DNA of 64,000 nucleotides from Lachnospiraceae bacterium (GCA_910574865.1 CAJTDN010000011.1:124001-188000), one strand, 5' to 3'; numbered from the stretch's first letter, positions 15,569-24,114 are shown. Numbers and translations are program-made. Notes: generated by a model from the sequence alone, not told the origin.

Positions 15569-16352
15569 CGTCCTTCAACTCGGTCCGATACCCTTGTTCC
15601 TTCAAACGCGCTTGAACCACCTTCGCATTTTCCTTGTCCGTGTTCGGAAGCAGCACATAAAACCTTCCGTCCTTCATCATCCCCATGTAGTCCGTCTGAC
15701 GTATGTTGCAGGCCACCGCCGTCGCGACCTCCTCATAATCCTGGTACCCCGTCTTGACCTCCATCAAGGAACACTCCGTCAACCCTTTGTCCCTTGCGGA
15801 AAAAAACGCGCTGACCAAGACCATGAAAGCTTCCTCATGTAACGCGTTGGTTCCCTCCAGGCGGTTCCTGCTCCGAAAACTGGCCATGTGCCGATTCGCA
15901 CGCAGAACCTCCCGCTGAACCAAAAGGCCGATTACCGTCAGGCGTTTCATCCTGCCCTCGGTCAATTTCTCGCGCGGAATCCCCCAAATCATTAAAATCG
16001 CGCGGATTTCTTCCCCCGAATAAATGGCACTGGCCATGTGGGGCCGGTTTTCCACCATGTCCTTGTTCATGTATATGCGCCCCGCCACCAGAGCGTCATA
16101 CATGTCCCCCATGGCCTTGTACTCAATCGAGTTCCCCAACTTTCGCGCGTCCGCGGACGTCGCGGAAAACAATCTGGCGTATCCCCTGTTCGCCACGTTA
16201 TAAATCGCCACGTCCTTGCTGTCCATCAGTTCCGCCAACACCTGCGCGGCATAAAACAACACTTCCTCGATACCGTAATGCTCCAGGCGGGAGACGACGT
16301 CGTAAACCCGCTCCAGGCTATCCTCCGGCTCCTGCAGCGCCGCTCCCTCCAT
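15552..16352 (-). CDS. GAF and degenerate GGDEF protein, PelD-like c-di-GMP sensor candidate
   Basis: A 266-residue soluble protein. Residues about 15-135 look like a GAF domain (LERVYDVVSRLEHYGIEEVL, then DVAIYNVA). Residues about 150-260 look like a GGDEF fold in which the active-site motif is replaced by KDGRF. The I-site-like RQTD stands five residues before it, the same spacing as RxxD in real GGDEF domains. This arrangement recalls PelD, a c-di-GMP receptor; no membrane segments are present here. The start at 16352 follows AAAGGGGG closely; a TTG at 16418 is an alternative. Readings from 16526 would begin upstream of the likely transcription start. Confidence 0.6.
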   Translation of the reverse strand: MEGAALQEPEDSLERVYDVVSRLEHYGIEEVLFYAAQVLAELMDSKDVAIYNVANRGYARLFSATSADARKLGNSIEYKAMGDMYDALVAGRIYMNKDMVENRPHMASAIYSGEEIRAILMIWGIPREKLTEGRMKRLTVIGLLVQREVLRANRHMASFRSRNRLEGTNALHEEAFMVLVSAFFSARDKGLTECSLMEVKTGYQDYEEVATAVACNIRQTDYMGMMKDGRFYVLLPNTDKENAKVVQARLKEQGYRTELKDVEAIR

Positions 16353-16503
16353 ATTCCCCCTTTCTAATTGTAATCCCCCCAATTGTGATTCTTCCGTCTG
16401 TGTCCTTTCAAATTCCAATTTACTCGCCCCTTTGCAGTTCTCTATTGTAAGCCACCCGCGGCGGTGCGCAAAAACGTTCCGCCCGCGCGCCGACGCTTCC
16501 TTT

Positions 16504-16532
16504 ATTATATTGCATTTTTCCCGCATTGTAAA
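16504..16532 (-). promoter_or_regulatory. Promoter of the GAF/GGDEF-like gene
   Basis: On the minus strand TTTACA (16532-16527), a 17-bp spacer and TATAAT (16509-16504) form a near-consensus promoter. It implies a leader of roughly 80-150 nt. Confidence 0.75.
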
Positions 16533-16565
16533 TAATTTTGCACCTGATTCCTCAAAAGAGTTTCT

Positions 16566-16612
16566 TATGACATGTTACTTTTCCCACACCCCGTGAAAAG
16601 TAACTATGACAT
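16566..16612. repeat. Stem-loop element between divergently spaced leftward genes
   Basis: GTTACTTTTC (16574-16583) pairs with GAAAAGTAAC (16595-16604), and TATGACA occurs on both sides. Like other palindromes in this window it sits between genes without a clear U tract. Confidence 0.5.
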
Positions 16613-16654
16613 AAAAAAGAATCCTGCCCAAGGCATTTCCCTTCCGAAACGCCC

Positions 16655-16993
16655 TCATACAAGATCCTTTGTAAATTCTTCCATCAACTCCATAATCAGC
16701 TTACGCTTCACCTTGTCCAAACGGTCGTACATCTCGCACAATTTGTAGTTTTCTTCCATCATCCCATTGACGCTGACTGCCAACTCATATGTTCCCCGAT
16801 AATCCGACAGACACAAAATATAATCTACCGAAACATTAAAAAACCTTGACAAGGACGCCAAAATTTCCGGCGCAAGGGAGTTACCCCCATTTTCAATACG
16901 GCTAATCGTCTGTTGGGACACGTTCAACCTTCCGGCAAGTTCTTCCTGCCTCAATCCGCGCTCCTTTCGGAGCGCCCTCACCCGATTCTGCAC
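16655..16993 (-). CDS. XRE-family transcriptional regulator
   Basis: A 112-residue protein with an N-terminal HTH_3 domain (residues 1-65: RQEELAGRLNVSQQTISRIE) and a helical, charged C-terminal part (MYDRLDKVKRKLIMELMEEF). The GTG start at 16993 is chosen because GCGAGGTGG precedes it and because XRE proteins normally begin right at this point. Longer starts (TTG at 17053, or up to 17122) are possible and would overlap the next gene. Its target is unknown. Confidence 0.8.
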   Translation of the reverse strand: MQNRVRALRKERGLRQEELAGRLNVSQQTISRIENGGNSLAPEILASLSRFFNVSVDYILCLSDYRGTYELAVSVNGMMEENYKLCEMYDRLDKVKRKLIMELMEEFTKDLV

Positions 16994-17112
16994 TTGCGGC
17001 CACCTCGCAAAAGGGGTACCATTGACGGCCTGCGGCCGTAATGGCAGTCCCAAATATTCCCCTTCTATTGTATCGGAATTTCCGCTTTGTGCTATCCAAA
17101 TATTATGTACGC

Positions 17113-18093
17113 CTACGCGCATCCATATCCGTTTTCTGGATATTTTTCTCCTTTCACTTCCACCTCCATTTCCCGAAGCACCCTCACACAGTTCACGACG
17201 TACCGCCCCACCGCCGTCTCCTCCGACATCTGTACACCGTAAACGCCCGACTTGTAAATGTCATACAGCGCCTCGATTTCCCCTATCGTGGGAATCGGCT
17301 TCGTCTCCATGCTTTTTAGCACCTGCGTGGCAAGAAAAATCTTCACGTCAAAAAACAAGGCCTTCCCGATGATATACTTCTGGAACCGGGGAATCCGTTC
17401 CACACCGACATCGGTAGACAAATCTCCCCGGTCGACCAGGATATAATTTGTCAACGGCAAGATTTCGTTTATATTGTCAACCGCGTCCAATGTCTCAACC
17501 TTCGTAATCAAGTCGGTTTTCCCGCCGACCAGCGAACGCGCCTCCCGCACGTTTTCCGGCCTCCTGACAAATGACAACCCAACGAAGGACAACGCCCACT
17601 TATTCGCCAACTCGATAAGTTGCCGGTCCTTTTCAAACAGGAACGGAATGTCGTCGTGAATGCCCCGCACATGAACCCCCTTGTTATTAATCAGTACCCC
17701 GTCCGACTTGGACAAGAACACGATTTTCTCCTTGTCCGCCGACACCACCTCGAACTCGAAAATGCTGTCGTTCGCCCACGCCGTCATTCCCGGCTTCAAA
17801 TGCTTGTAAAATCCGGGGTAATTAAAACACCGGCTGGATAACGCGAACGTCTTTCCTTCCTCCACGCGAACCCCGCCATCCGGCAAATCCTTCGTCCGCA
17901 CCTTGTTCCCCGGCAAATCCATCAGGATGTCCGCGTCCGGAACCTGGTCCCGGATTTTCAAAATGGTTTGCTCCACGTCCTCGACGCTGCCATGCGCCCC
18001 GTTAATCCGGTAAATGTTCCTCCCGTCGTGAACCTCCGTCAACGGCACCTCGTTAAGCAGTGCCGGCCCCACCGTCAAAATAAACCGCTTCAT
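17113..18093 (-). CDS. Short pyruvate-kinase-like barrel protein
   Basis: A 326-residue protein with the pyruvate kinase barrel: ILTVGPA (residues 5-11), RINGAHG (about 29-35), MDLPGNKVRT (about 58-67), TKVE with the catalytic-type lysine, DRGDLS, ATQVLKSMETKPIPT and SEETAVGRY. A small B domain may be present between about 70 and 150. The C-terminal regulatory domain of normal enzymes (about 470 residues) is missing, and substitutions such as GNK for GPK/GPE suggest altered activity. It may act on another enolpyruvate substrate or be regulatory. It ends just before the XRE gene. Confidence 0.75.
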   Translation of the reverse strand: MKRFILTVGPALLNEVPLTEVHDGRNIYRINGAHGSVEDVEQTILKIRDQVPDADILMDLPGNKVRTKDLPDGGVRVEEGKTFALSSRCFNYPGFYKHLKPGMTAWANDSIFEFEVVSADKEKIVFLSKSDGVLINNKGVHVRGIHDDIPFLFEKDRQLIELANKWALSFVGLSFVRRPENVREARSLVGGKTDLITKVETLDAVDNINEILPLTNYILVDRGDLSTDVGVERIPRFQKYIIGKALFFDVKIFLATQVLKSMETKPIPTIGEIEALYDIYKSGVYGVQMSEETAVGRYVVNCVRVLREMEVEVKGEKYPENGYGCA

Positions 18094-18185
18094 CGCCTTA
18101 CATGCATGTTCATTCGCCCGCCCACACGCCTAAAAGTCACGCGTGAGCATCAAATCCATGCTTTCCTCCTTCTTTTTATGTTGTT

Positions 18186-18291
18186 GGGGTCAAAACACGT
18201 TTTGCCCCCATGATACCCACGAGTTGCTCCGCACTACGTGCTCCCGCAACCCTAAAACACCTCAAATCCGCTCATTTTCCTGCGGAAAATG
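18186..18291. repeat. Palindromes between the antiporter and kinase-like genes
   Basis: GGGG-T-CAAAAC and GTTTTG-C-CCCC (18186-18109 plus 18199-18209 arms, near 18186-18209) form one stem-loop. CATTTTCC, TGC, GGAAAATG (18273-18291) forms another. Between them is GAGTTGCTCCGC..TGCTCCCGCAAC. No U tract follows. The GGTCAAAA/TTTTGACC core resembles the dyad at 4492-4511. Confidence 0.5.
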
Positions 18292-18292
18292 G

Positions 18293-19552
18293 CTACTTTG
18301 TCAGTTCCATGAAAATATCCGCATTCATTTTCTGCTGCCTGCGAAGCCAGTACCCGGCAATCAGCGAGGACAGCATGGTCGTCAGAATGAGCACCGTGAA
18401 AAATTCCACGTTAATAATTTTGTATGAATACGCCACCGTCGCCAGCACAATCCCCGGACCGCCCCGGGCGTTCATCGTCACCGCGAAATTTATCTTCGCC
18501 GCCCGGTTCAAATCCGTAAACTGTAAGAGAACCAGCGTCCCCACCGCCTCCAGGCCGAACGCGATGACGAAAAAGGCGAAAAACCTGACCACGGAAAAAT
18601 CATGGATGACGTTCAGCTGGATTCCCACCAGGGCAAAATAAATCGGGATGAAAAACGAGAACATAAAATTCCCAAGGGATTCCATCCGGCTCTTCGTCTC
18701 GCCGTCCACGCCTGCGACCGCTTTCACGATATATCCGACAAGGAATGACGAATACATGATGTTGATTCCTACCTTGTACAAAAGCGCCGCCACCAAAAGC
18801 AGCACCGCGAAGCTTATCGTGTAAAAGTCAATCGGCCGGAATTTTTTCTTCCACATATGTACGTGGTCCGAAACCAACTTCACAGCCACGAACAACCCCA
18901 ACGTCACGATGACGACCACCAGCATCTCAGGCAGCCGTATTTCCCCCGTCGTCGCGATCCGGGTGGCCGCGTTGAGCAGAATCCACAAGCACAAATCCTG
19001 GAACGTGGACACCGTCAGCACCGTGTCCGAAAATTTCGTGTTCATGATTCCCATGTCAAAAAAAATCTTCGAAATGACGGGAATCGACGTGATTGCCACC
19101 CCTATGGCGAACACCAAGCCGAACGACACCTCGTTTCCCAGCTCCCCGATAAAATGCTTCTCGAACCAGGAAATAAACGGGACCGCCCCCGCCATCGGCA
19201 GAACCGTCGCCCCGGCGAAGACACAGCCAATCGTGCGCGCGTTTTTTCTGTCAAACTCAATCTTCGTGTTATAACCGGACAAGAACATCAGGAAAATGAG
19301 CCCCAGCTGGTAAAAAATATTCAGTACCTTGCCCTCCTGCTCGTACGCCATGAATATGCTTCCCATGGCCCCGGGGGCAAAAAAGTACAAGCAGCTCCCG
19401 CCCCACAGCATGCCCCCGACAATCTCACCGACCACCCGCGGCGCCTTGATTTTCTCAAAAAGCGTGCCAAAGACATACGCCCCCGTCAAAAGCAAGGCAA
19501 GCGCTATCAGGGTAATGATGATTTCTTGTTCCGACAACGTCTCCAAACGCAT
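18293..19552 (-). CDS. Cation:proton antiporter, CPA2 family
   Basis: A 419-residue membrane protein with about 11-13 hydrophobic helices and the Na+/H+ exchanger fold. PRVVGEIVGGMLWGG near residue 38 is the conserved early motif, and an ion-site-like region (TSIPVISKIFFDMG) lies near 155. No TrkA-N or other cytoplasmic nucleotide domain is attached. It should exchange Na+ or K+ for protons. The start at 19552 follows AGGAAAGGA. It is driven by a good promoter about 85 bp upstream. Confidence 0.9.
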   Translation of the reverse strand: MRLETLSEQEIIITLIALALLLTGAYVFGTLFEKIKAPRVVGEIVGGMLWGGSCLYFFAPGAMGSIFMAYEQEGKVLNIFYQLGLIFLMFLSGYNTKIEFDRKNARTIGCVFAGATVLPMAGAVPFISWFEKHFIGELGNEVSFGLVFAIGVAITSIPVISKIFFDMGIMNTKFSDTVLTVSTFQDLCLWILLNAATRIATTGEIRLPEMLVVVIVTLGLFVAVKLVSDHVHMWKKKFRPIDFYTISFAVLLLVAALLYKVGINIMYSSFLVGYIVKAVAGVDGETKSRMESLGNFMFSFFIPIYFALVGIQLNVIHDFSVVRFFAFFVIAFGLEAVGTLVLLQFTDLNRAAKINFAVTMNARGGPGIVLATVAYSYKIINVEFFTVLILTTMLSSLIAGYWLRRQQKMNADIFMELTK

Positions 19553-19637
19553 TTACATCTATCCTTTCCTAATAAAAGTCGATTGCTTCGTGCAAAGCAC
19601 TCTCACAATCGCCGCCCTCCGGGACTTTTTATAACAG

Positions 19638-19666
19638 AGTATAGAAAAAAAGTGCCGCAAATTCAA
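19638..19666 (-). promoter_or_regulatory. Promoter of the antiporter gene
   Basis: On the minus strand TTGAAT (19666-19661), 17 bp and TATACT (19643-19638). Confidence 0.75.
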
Positions 19667-19751
19667 GCACTTTTCCCCTTCTTTAGCCGCCCTCTTAGAA
19701 AGTGGATAAAAATATAATTTGGTTGTTTTCTTAGAAAACGAGAAACGCTTG

Positions 19752-20177
19752 TTACAGTTCTAATGAATCTTCGTTTATGAAAAACTCATATAAGCCAAGA
19801 TGGAGAATCCCGTCCTCATCCGTGCAATAATACTTTGAAGGATAATCAAAATACTTCTTCCCCTTCACATCATAACGCTTCGCATTGCGGAATAAAAAAA
19901 ACTCTGTCAAGTAATTCAGATAGTTCGCGACAGTCGTGTTTGAAACCCGAATGCCCTTGACCGCCTGCAAGGTATTTTTGATTTTACATGCATCGGTAAG
20001 CGATCCGATGGAAGAACAGAGAGCATCCGTCAGTTCTTCAAGCGCATCCGGCAGTTCAATATCATATCGCTCAATAATAACGTCGGTATACAGAGGGCAA
20101 CACGCCCGGGCCCATGTGATTTCAAGGGGTTTCAGCGTCATCTTCAATCGGCTAACGTCCTTGTACGCCTCATTCAT
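19752..20177 (-). pseudogene. Remnant of an AAA ATPase with DUF4143 domain
   Basis: The 141-residue reading contains a recognisable DUF4143 piece (ERYDIELPDALEELTDAL, then VKGIRVSNTTVANYLNYL, then RYDVKGKKYFDYPSKYYCTD). The P-loop ATPase half is absent. The N-terminal 30 residues look like fused scraps, and the C-terminus leaves the family sequence after YYCTDE. Full-length relatives have about 400 residues. It overlaps the end of the sugar isomerase-like gene by 8 bp. It is best read as a decayed gene at the boundary of the glycan locus. Confidence 0.75.
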
Positions 20178-21348
20178 CTTCCTTGAAAACCCTTGAAATC
20201 CCTATGGGTGAGGTCGTGGAGTCGTGAAGAGGCATATTCTTCATAAGCATCAGACTTGTCGCCTCCCCGCCCAGGTAGCGTCCAATACTGGCAATAAGCC
20301 GCAGCACGTCCTCTTTCATTTCATCAGGAAAAGCCGACAATACCGGCGCCGTCTCAAAGCTCAACGTCCCGTCAAACCTGATATTCGAAAGCCCCCGCCG
20401 AAACCCTTCCCAGTCGGTGGACGGCATGTTTTCCCTCGTCCTCGTAAACGTAAAAGGAATCTGGTGCAAATCCCCCGCCCCGTCATTGTCATGGACATGG
20501 AACACCTTCAGCCGGTAATCCAGCGTGGTCATGAACCGCTCAAAATCAATTCCCACCAGGTTGGCATGCCCCGTGTCAAAGCAAAACCCTAACACCTGCG
20601 CATGGTATTTCTCATTGACGCGGTCAATCCGCTCCGCCGCCTTTTTCGCGTCACAACACGGTCCCTCGACCAGGTGTCCGCCCGCGGATTCATATAAGTT
20701 TTCCATACAAATCGTAATCCCCAGTTCCTTTGCCAACGGCGCAATAGAATCTATAAACGCAAGCGTCCGTTCCCATTCGGCCGCCTCCGCCCCCATGCTG
20801 CGGGCAAGCTTGACACCATGGAACACGATATATGGACACTCCAGAAAATGGCAGACATACAAACTCTTCGGCGCGACCTCGTTCCACAAAAACGCATTCA
20901 ACTCTTCGTTTCCTCCGGGAACATGAATCGGATACGGCATGTGCATCTGACTGATGGAAATTCCCGCCGAACGCGCGCCCGTCTTATGCGGAGTAAAAAA
21001 ACGCTCCAACTCCTGAACAGATTGCGAAAAAAAACCATGCCCCGCCGGGGCGGGCGAACGCTTCGCGTTCGACATGGTATACCCGGGGGCATCCCCTAAC
21101 TCATGCCCCGCCGGGGCGGGCGAACGCTCCGCGTTCGACATGGTATACCCGGGGGCATCCCCTAACTCATGCCCCGCCGGGGCGGGCGAACGCTTCGCGT
21201 TCGACATGGTATATATCGACGTGTTATTCAAATACGCGTTCAAACTAAAGTCCGCGCCAGAAAATCCTGCCGATGCAAGCAATGCGAACCCCTTCTCCGG
21301 ACAATCATCATATACGACATTCTTTGTCTGTACTCCTATGTCAAGCAT
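20170..21348 (-). CDS. Xylose-isomerase-like TIM barrel protein with in-frame repeat insert
   Basis: A 392-residue AP-endonuclease-2/sugar-epimerase type barrel. Motifs include CMENLYE (the metal-site glutamate), FCFDTGHANLVG and FHVHDNDGAGDLHQIPF, which provide metal and substrate ligands. It could isomerise a sugar or sugar phosphate for the glycan, but the substrate is unknown. Residues about 47-105 are a tandem insert (MSNAKRSPAPAGHELGDAPG repeated) coming from palindromic 66-bp DNA units; without it the length is about 335, nearer the family norm. It starts one base after the stop of the paralogous upstream gene, behind GGAGGAAG. Confidence 0.8.
   Translation of the reverse strand: MLDIGVQTKNVVYDDCPEKGFALLASAGFSGADFSLNAYLNNTSIYTMSNAKRSPAPAGHELGDAPGYTMSNAERSPAPAGHELGDAPGYTMSNAKRSPAPAGHGFFSQSVQELERFFTPHKTGARSAGISISQMHMPYPIHVPGGNEELNAFLWNEVAPKSLYVCHFLECPYIVFHGVKLARSMGAEAAEWERTLAFIDSIAPLAKELGITICMENLYESAGGHLVEGPCCDAKKAAERIDRVNEKYHAQVLGFCFDTGHANLVGIDFERFMTTLDYRLKVFHVHDNDGAGDLHQIPFTFTRTRENMPSTDWEGFRRGLSNIRFDGTLSFETAPVLSAFPDEMKEDVLRLIASIGRYLGGEATSLMLMKNMPLHDSTTSPIGISRVFKEDE
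21036..21212. repeat. In-frame array of 66-bp palindromic units inside a gene
   Basis: Units start at 21036, 21102 and 21168, exactly 66 bp apart; the third is cut at about 45 bp. Each holds GCCCCGCCGGGGC and GAACGC-TTC-GCGTTC palindromes plus ATGGTATACCCGGGGGC. Copies are nearly identical (CTTC versus CTCC), so duplication is recent. Because 66 is divisible by 3 the reading frame is kept. Confidence 0.9.
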
Positions 21349-22800
21349 TTACTTCCTCCATTTCCAATCCCTTCCAAACGGCAAATATTCATCATTAAAA
21401 TACTCAACCGGATTCTCCAGCCCCATCCCCCGCAATTGTTCCGCGATTTCTTCATAATAAATATTACATATAAAAATAGCGCAGTCCTTCGGCAATCCCC
21501 GCAATTCCTCCGGATCTTTCACCATGAGCCCTTCAAGCCTCGTACCCCACAGCCTCTTGTCATTATCACACGTAAAGAGCGGCGGGAACTCGCCGCCATA
21601 ATATTGCATATAATTGCGGCACATGTTTCCCGCGCCAAAAAGCACACGGTTTCGGTACTTCGCCAAAACCCGCCGCTGTCCGACCTGCCACTGAAAATAA
21701 TCCCCCATGGACTTCGCGAAATCCAGATATTTCGCCCGCAAAATTCCCGGTGTCGCACAAAATGAATCCGAAAAACGCAAAACAGCCGGCCCGTCAAAAT
21801 CTATTTCCCGAAGCCCGCATATCAGCCCCCGCCAATCCGTCCGCAGGCCAAACGCACCCACATTTGCAAATGGCAAAAGCGAACATTCCGCGCGTCCGTC
21901 ATTATCACAAAGAACAACCGCTTTCAGACGGTTTCCAAGCTCATGCACAAAATCATACATATTTTGCCCGCAAATATTGCAGACACCCGCGTCAAGGCAA
22001 AACCCGAATATCGGCACGCACGCCTTTATCCCCCGCGAACCGCCCGTCCGCGCGTCTTGTTCCTGAATCCGCGCTTGATTTTTCGCCTCCGCATTTAGCA
22101 AGTCAAGAAATTCCGCCGCCTCTTTCGCGTCACAAAACGCCCCACGCACCAGATGGCCATTTAAGTCCCTGCACTCATTCTTCAAAAGCAACGTGACCCC
22201 ATTTTCCCGGGCAACGTATGCCAGCCTCTGGTAACACGAAGCCCGAATTTCCAAATCCCCGCCGTCTGCCCCTCTCTCGGAAAATGCGAATTCCCCGTCG
22301 TTTTCCCCGCCCGTTCCCCTTGCGGAAAACGCGGAACCATCCATGCCTTCCCCGTCCGCTCCCCTTGTGGAAAACGCCGGAATCACCAAGTACGGACACC
22401 CTGCCTTTCCACATGTCCGAATACATTCCTCCACCAGCCACAATAGAAACTCATTTGAACACGCGCGCTTGTCCCTTCCTTCAATTCCAGGTGCAATTGC
22501 AATCGCAACACGCATGCCATTTTTTTCAAATTCCGCACATGCATGCCCAACCAACGCGCCGCGGACGGCTCCGCCCTGAGCCGCACGCCCCCGTTCTCCT
22601 TCCATCCCCCTTTTAATTCCATCCGTCTGATTCGTGTAATCCTGACCCGCATTTTTCAATGCCCGGCCATCCCACCACGCTCCAAAATCCAACGCGACAT
22701 TTTCAAACCCGGCACGCGCCATGGCCGCCGCCCCGCGCCCCGGACGCTCGGTATTTATAATGCCTTTCGGCGAACAAACGATATCCATAAATAATTTCAT
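21349..22800 (-). CDS. TIM barrel protein fused to the Rossmann-like adaptor domain
   Basis: A 483-residue protein. Residues about 1-375 are a second xylose-isomerase-like barrel (LLLKNECRDLNGH, FGFCLDAGVCN, VVLCDNDG), divergent from the downstream paralogue. Some metal ligands look altered: LKN replaces the usual MEN, and DAGVCN the usual DTGHAN. Activity is therefore uncertain. Residues about 388-475 are the locus-specific adaptor (VLFGAGNMCRNYM, TCDNDKRLWGTRL, EEIAEQLRGMGL). A 15-residue repeat AFSxRGxxG stands three times at about 140-186. The gene lies 15 bp after fcl. Confidence 0.75.
   Translation of the reverse strand: MKLFMDIVCSPKGIINTERPGRGAAAMARAGFENVALDFGAWWDGRALKNAGQDYTNQTDGIKRGMEGERGRAAQGGAVRGALVGHACAEFEKNGMRVAIAIAPGIEGRDKRACSNEFLLWLVEECIRTCGKAGCPYLVIPAFSTRGADGEGMDGSAFSARGTGGENDGEFAFSERGADGGDLEIRASCYQRLAYVARENGVTLLLKNECRDLNGHLVRGAFCDAKEAAEFLDLLNAEAKNQARIQEQDARTGGSRGIKACVPIFGFCLDAGVCNICGQNMYDFVHELGNRLKAVVLCDNDGRAECSLLPFANVGAFGLRTDWRGLICGLREIDFDGPAVLRFSDSFCATPGILRAKYLDFAKSMGDYFQWQVGQRRVLAKYRNRVLFGAGNMCRNYMQYYGGEFPPLFTCDNDKRLWGTRLEGLMVKDPEELRGLPKDCAIFICNIYYEEIAEQLRGMGLENPVEYFNDEYLPFGRDWKWRK
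22243..22377. repeat. Three 45-bp in-frame tandem repeats
   Basis: GGAAAATGC (22279), GGAAAACGC (22324) and GGAAAACGC (22369) mark a strict 45-bp period, giving AFSTRGADG, AFSARGTGG and AFSERGADG on the minus strand. GTTTTCC..GGAAAAC pairs within the array. Confidence 0.8.
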
Positions 22801-22815
22801 CCCTTTTCATCATCT

Positions 22816-23757
22816 TTAACGCTCCGTACGCATTTGGTTATTTAAAAAATCCTCATACGCAAGACGAACCCCGTCTTCAAGTTCGGTCTTATAAGTCCAT
22901 CCCAGAGCCGTGGCCTTGCTTATATCAAGCAGTTTTCGAGGCGTCCCGTTGGGCTTTGATGCATCCCACTTGATAGTTCCTTCATAGCCAACAACTCTGG
23001 CTATCAATTCAGAAAGCTCCTTGATAGACAATTCTATCCCGGTGCCGGCATTAACCGTTTCGTCCCCGGAATAGTTGTTCATCAGGAATACACAAAGATT
23101 GGCAAGGTCATCCACATACAAAAATTCACGAAGCGGAGAACCGTCTCCCCAGCAAGTCACTTCCTTCAAACCAGTTATTTTCGCCTCGTGGAAACGGCGG
23201 ATAAATGCCGGAAGAACATGGCTGCGCGTAGGATGATAGTTGTCGTTCGGACCATAAAGGTTGGTTGGCATAACGGAAATGTAGTCCGTACCATATTGCT
23301 TGTTTAGGAATTCACAGTATTTCAGTCCGGAAATTTTTGCCAGTGCATACGCCTCGTTTGTTTTTTCCAATTCCGAGGTCAGCAAAAAACTTTCCTTCAT
23401 TGGTTGTGGAGCCATACGGGGATAAATACATGATGAGCCTAAAAATTCCAGCTTTTTACATCCGTTTTCCCATGCAGAGTGTATTACGTTCATTTCCAGA
23501 ATCATATTTTCATACATGAAATCCGCCAGCGCATTTTGGTTGGCCACGATGCCGCCTACCTTTCCGGCAGCAAGAAATACATACTCCGGTCTTTCCATGG
23601 CAAAAAATTTTTCCACCTCATCCTGACGACAGAGATCCAACTCCTTGTGGGTGCGAGTGAGAATGTTGCTATAGCCTTGCCGTTTCAATTCACGGACAAT
23701 GGCGGAACCCACCATGCCGCAATGGCCAGAAACGTAAATTTTTGAATTTTTATCCAT
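22816..23757 (-). CDS. fcl: GDP-L-fucose synthase-type epimerase/reductase
   Basis: A 313-residue extended SDR protein. It has GHCGMVGSAIVREL at the N-terminus, AAGKVGGI, SSCIYP with the catalytic Ser-Ser-Cys, and Y..AK in AYALAKISGLKYC, followed by MPTNLYGPNDNY. This is the Fcl/WcaG pattern: 3,5-epimerisation and NADPH reduction of GDP-4-keto-6-deoxymannose. Its usual partner Gmd is not in the window. It may use a keto-sugar made elsewhere or act on a relative of it. The start follows GGAGGAAG. Confidence 0.88.
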   Translation of the reverse strand: MDKNSKIYVSGHCGMVGSAIVRELKRQGYSNILTRTHKELDLCRQDEVEKFFAMERPEYVFLAAGKVGGIVANQNALADFMYENMILEMNVIHSAWENGCKKLEFLGSSCIYPRMAPQPMKESFLLTSELEKTNEAYALAKISGLKYCEFLNKQYGTDYISVMPTNLYGPNDNYHPTRSHVLPAFIRRFHEAKITGLKEVTCWGDGSPLREFLYVDDLANLCVFLMNNYSGDETVNAGTGIELSIKELSELIARVVGYEGTIKWDASKPNGTPRKLLDISKATALGWTYKTELEDGVRLAYEDFLNNQMRTER

Positions 23758-23865
23758 TACAATCTTCCTCCTTGATAATTACCATGGAACATACTCATTC
23801 CGTGATAAACGCAAACTCCAATTTTCCCAAGCCAGCATGTTATCCACCATAAAACAATATACTTT

Positions 23866-24114
23866 TCATGCCCTATTCTGCACAATCTTATAAACCCTCG
23901 ATATACTCAGTTCATACTTCTTCGCCAAATCGCTAATCTCATAATCCCCGCTATAAAAATCGGCCTTCAACCGGGCGTTCCTTATTTCCTTGTCCTGCCA
24001 TGCGTGGTTTTCCGGGAAATACACCGTCGCCCCCGCCAACTCTCCCGCGACCACGCCGTATTTCTCCTCCCCGATTAACTCCCTTAAACGTTCCAATGCC
24101 TCTTTCGAATTCAT
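23866..24114 (-). CDS. Small Mor-like helix-turn-helix protein
   Basis: An 82-residue protein. Residues 1-40 (EALERLRELIGEEKYG, then GATVYFPE) and the C-terminal helix-turn-helix (ISDLAKKYELSISRVYKIV) resemble the Mor/C-like regulators of phage Mu that occur widely in Firmicutes chromosomes. It could regulate the glycan operon in which it sits. The ATG follows GAAGGAGA very closely. Confidence 0.7.
   Translation of the reverse strand: MNSKEALERLRELIGEEKYGVVAGELAGATVYFPENHAWQDKEIRNARLKADFYSGDYEISDLAKKYELSISRVYKIVQNRA

Noticed and set aside
21036-21212. Possible CRISPR array
   Set aside because: Units are contiguous 66-bp tandem copies without unique spacers, and they lie in frame within a gene.
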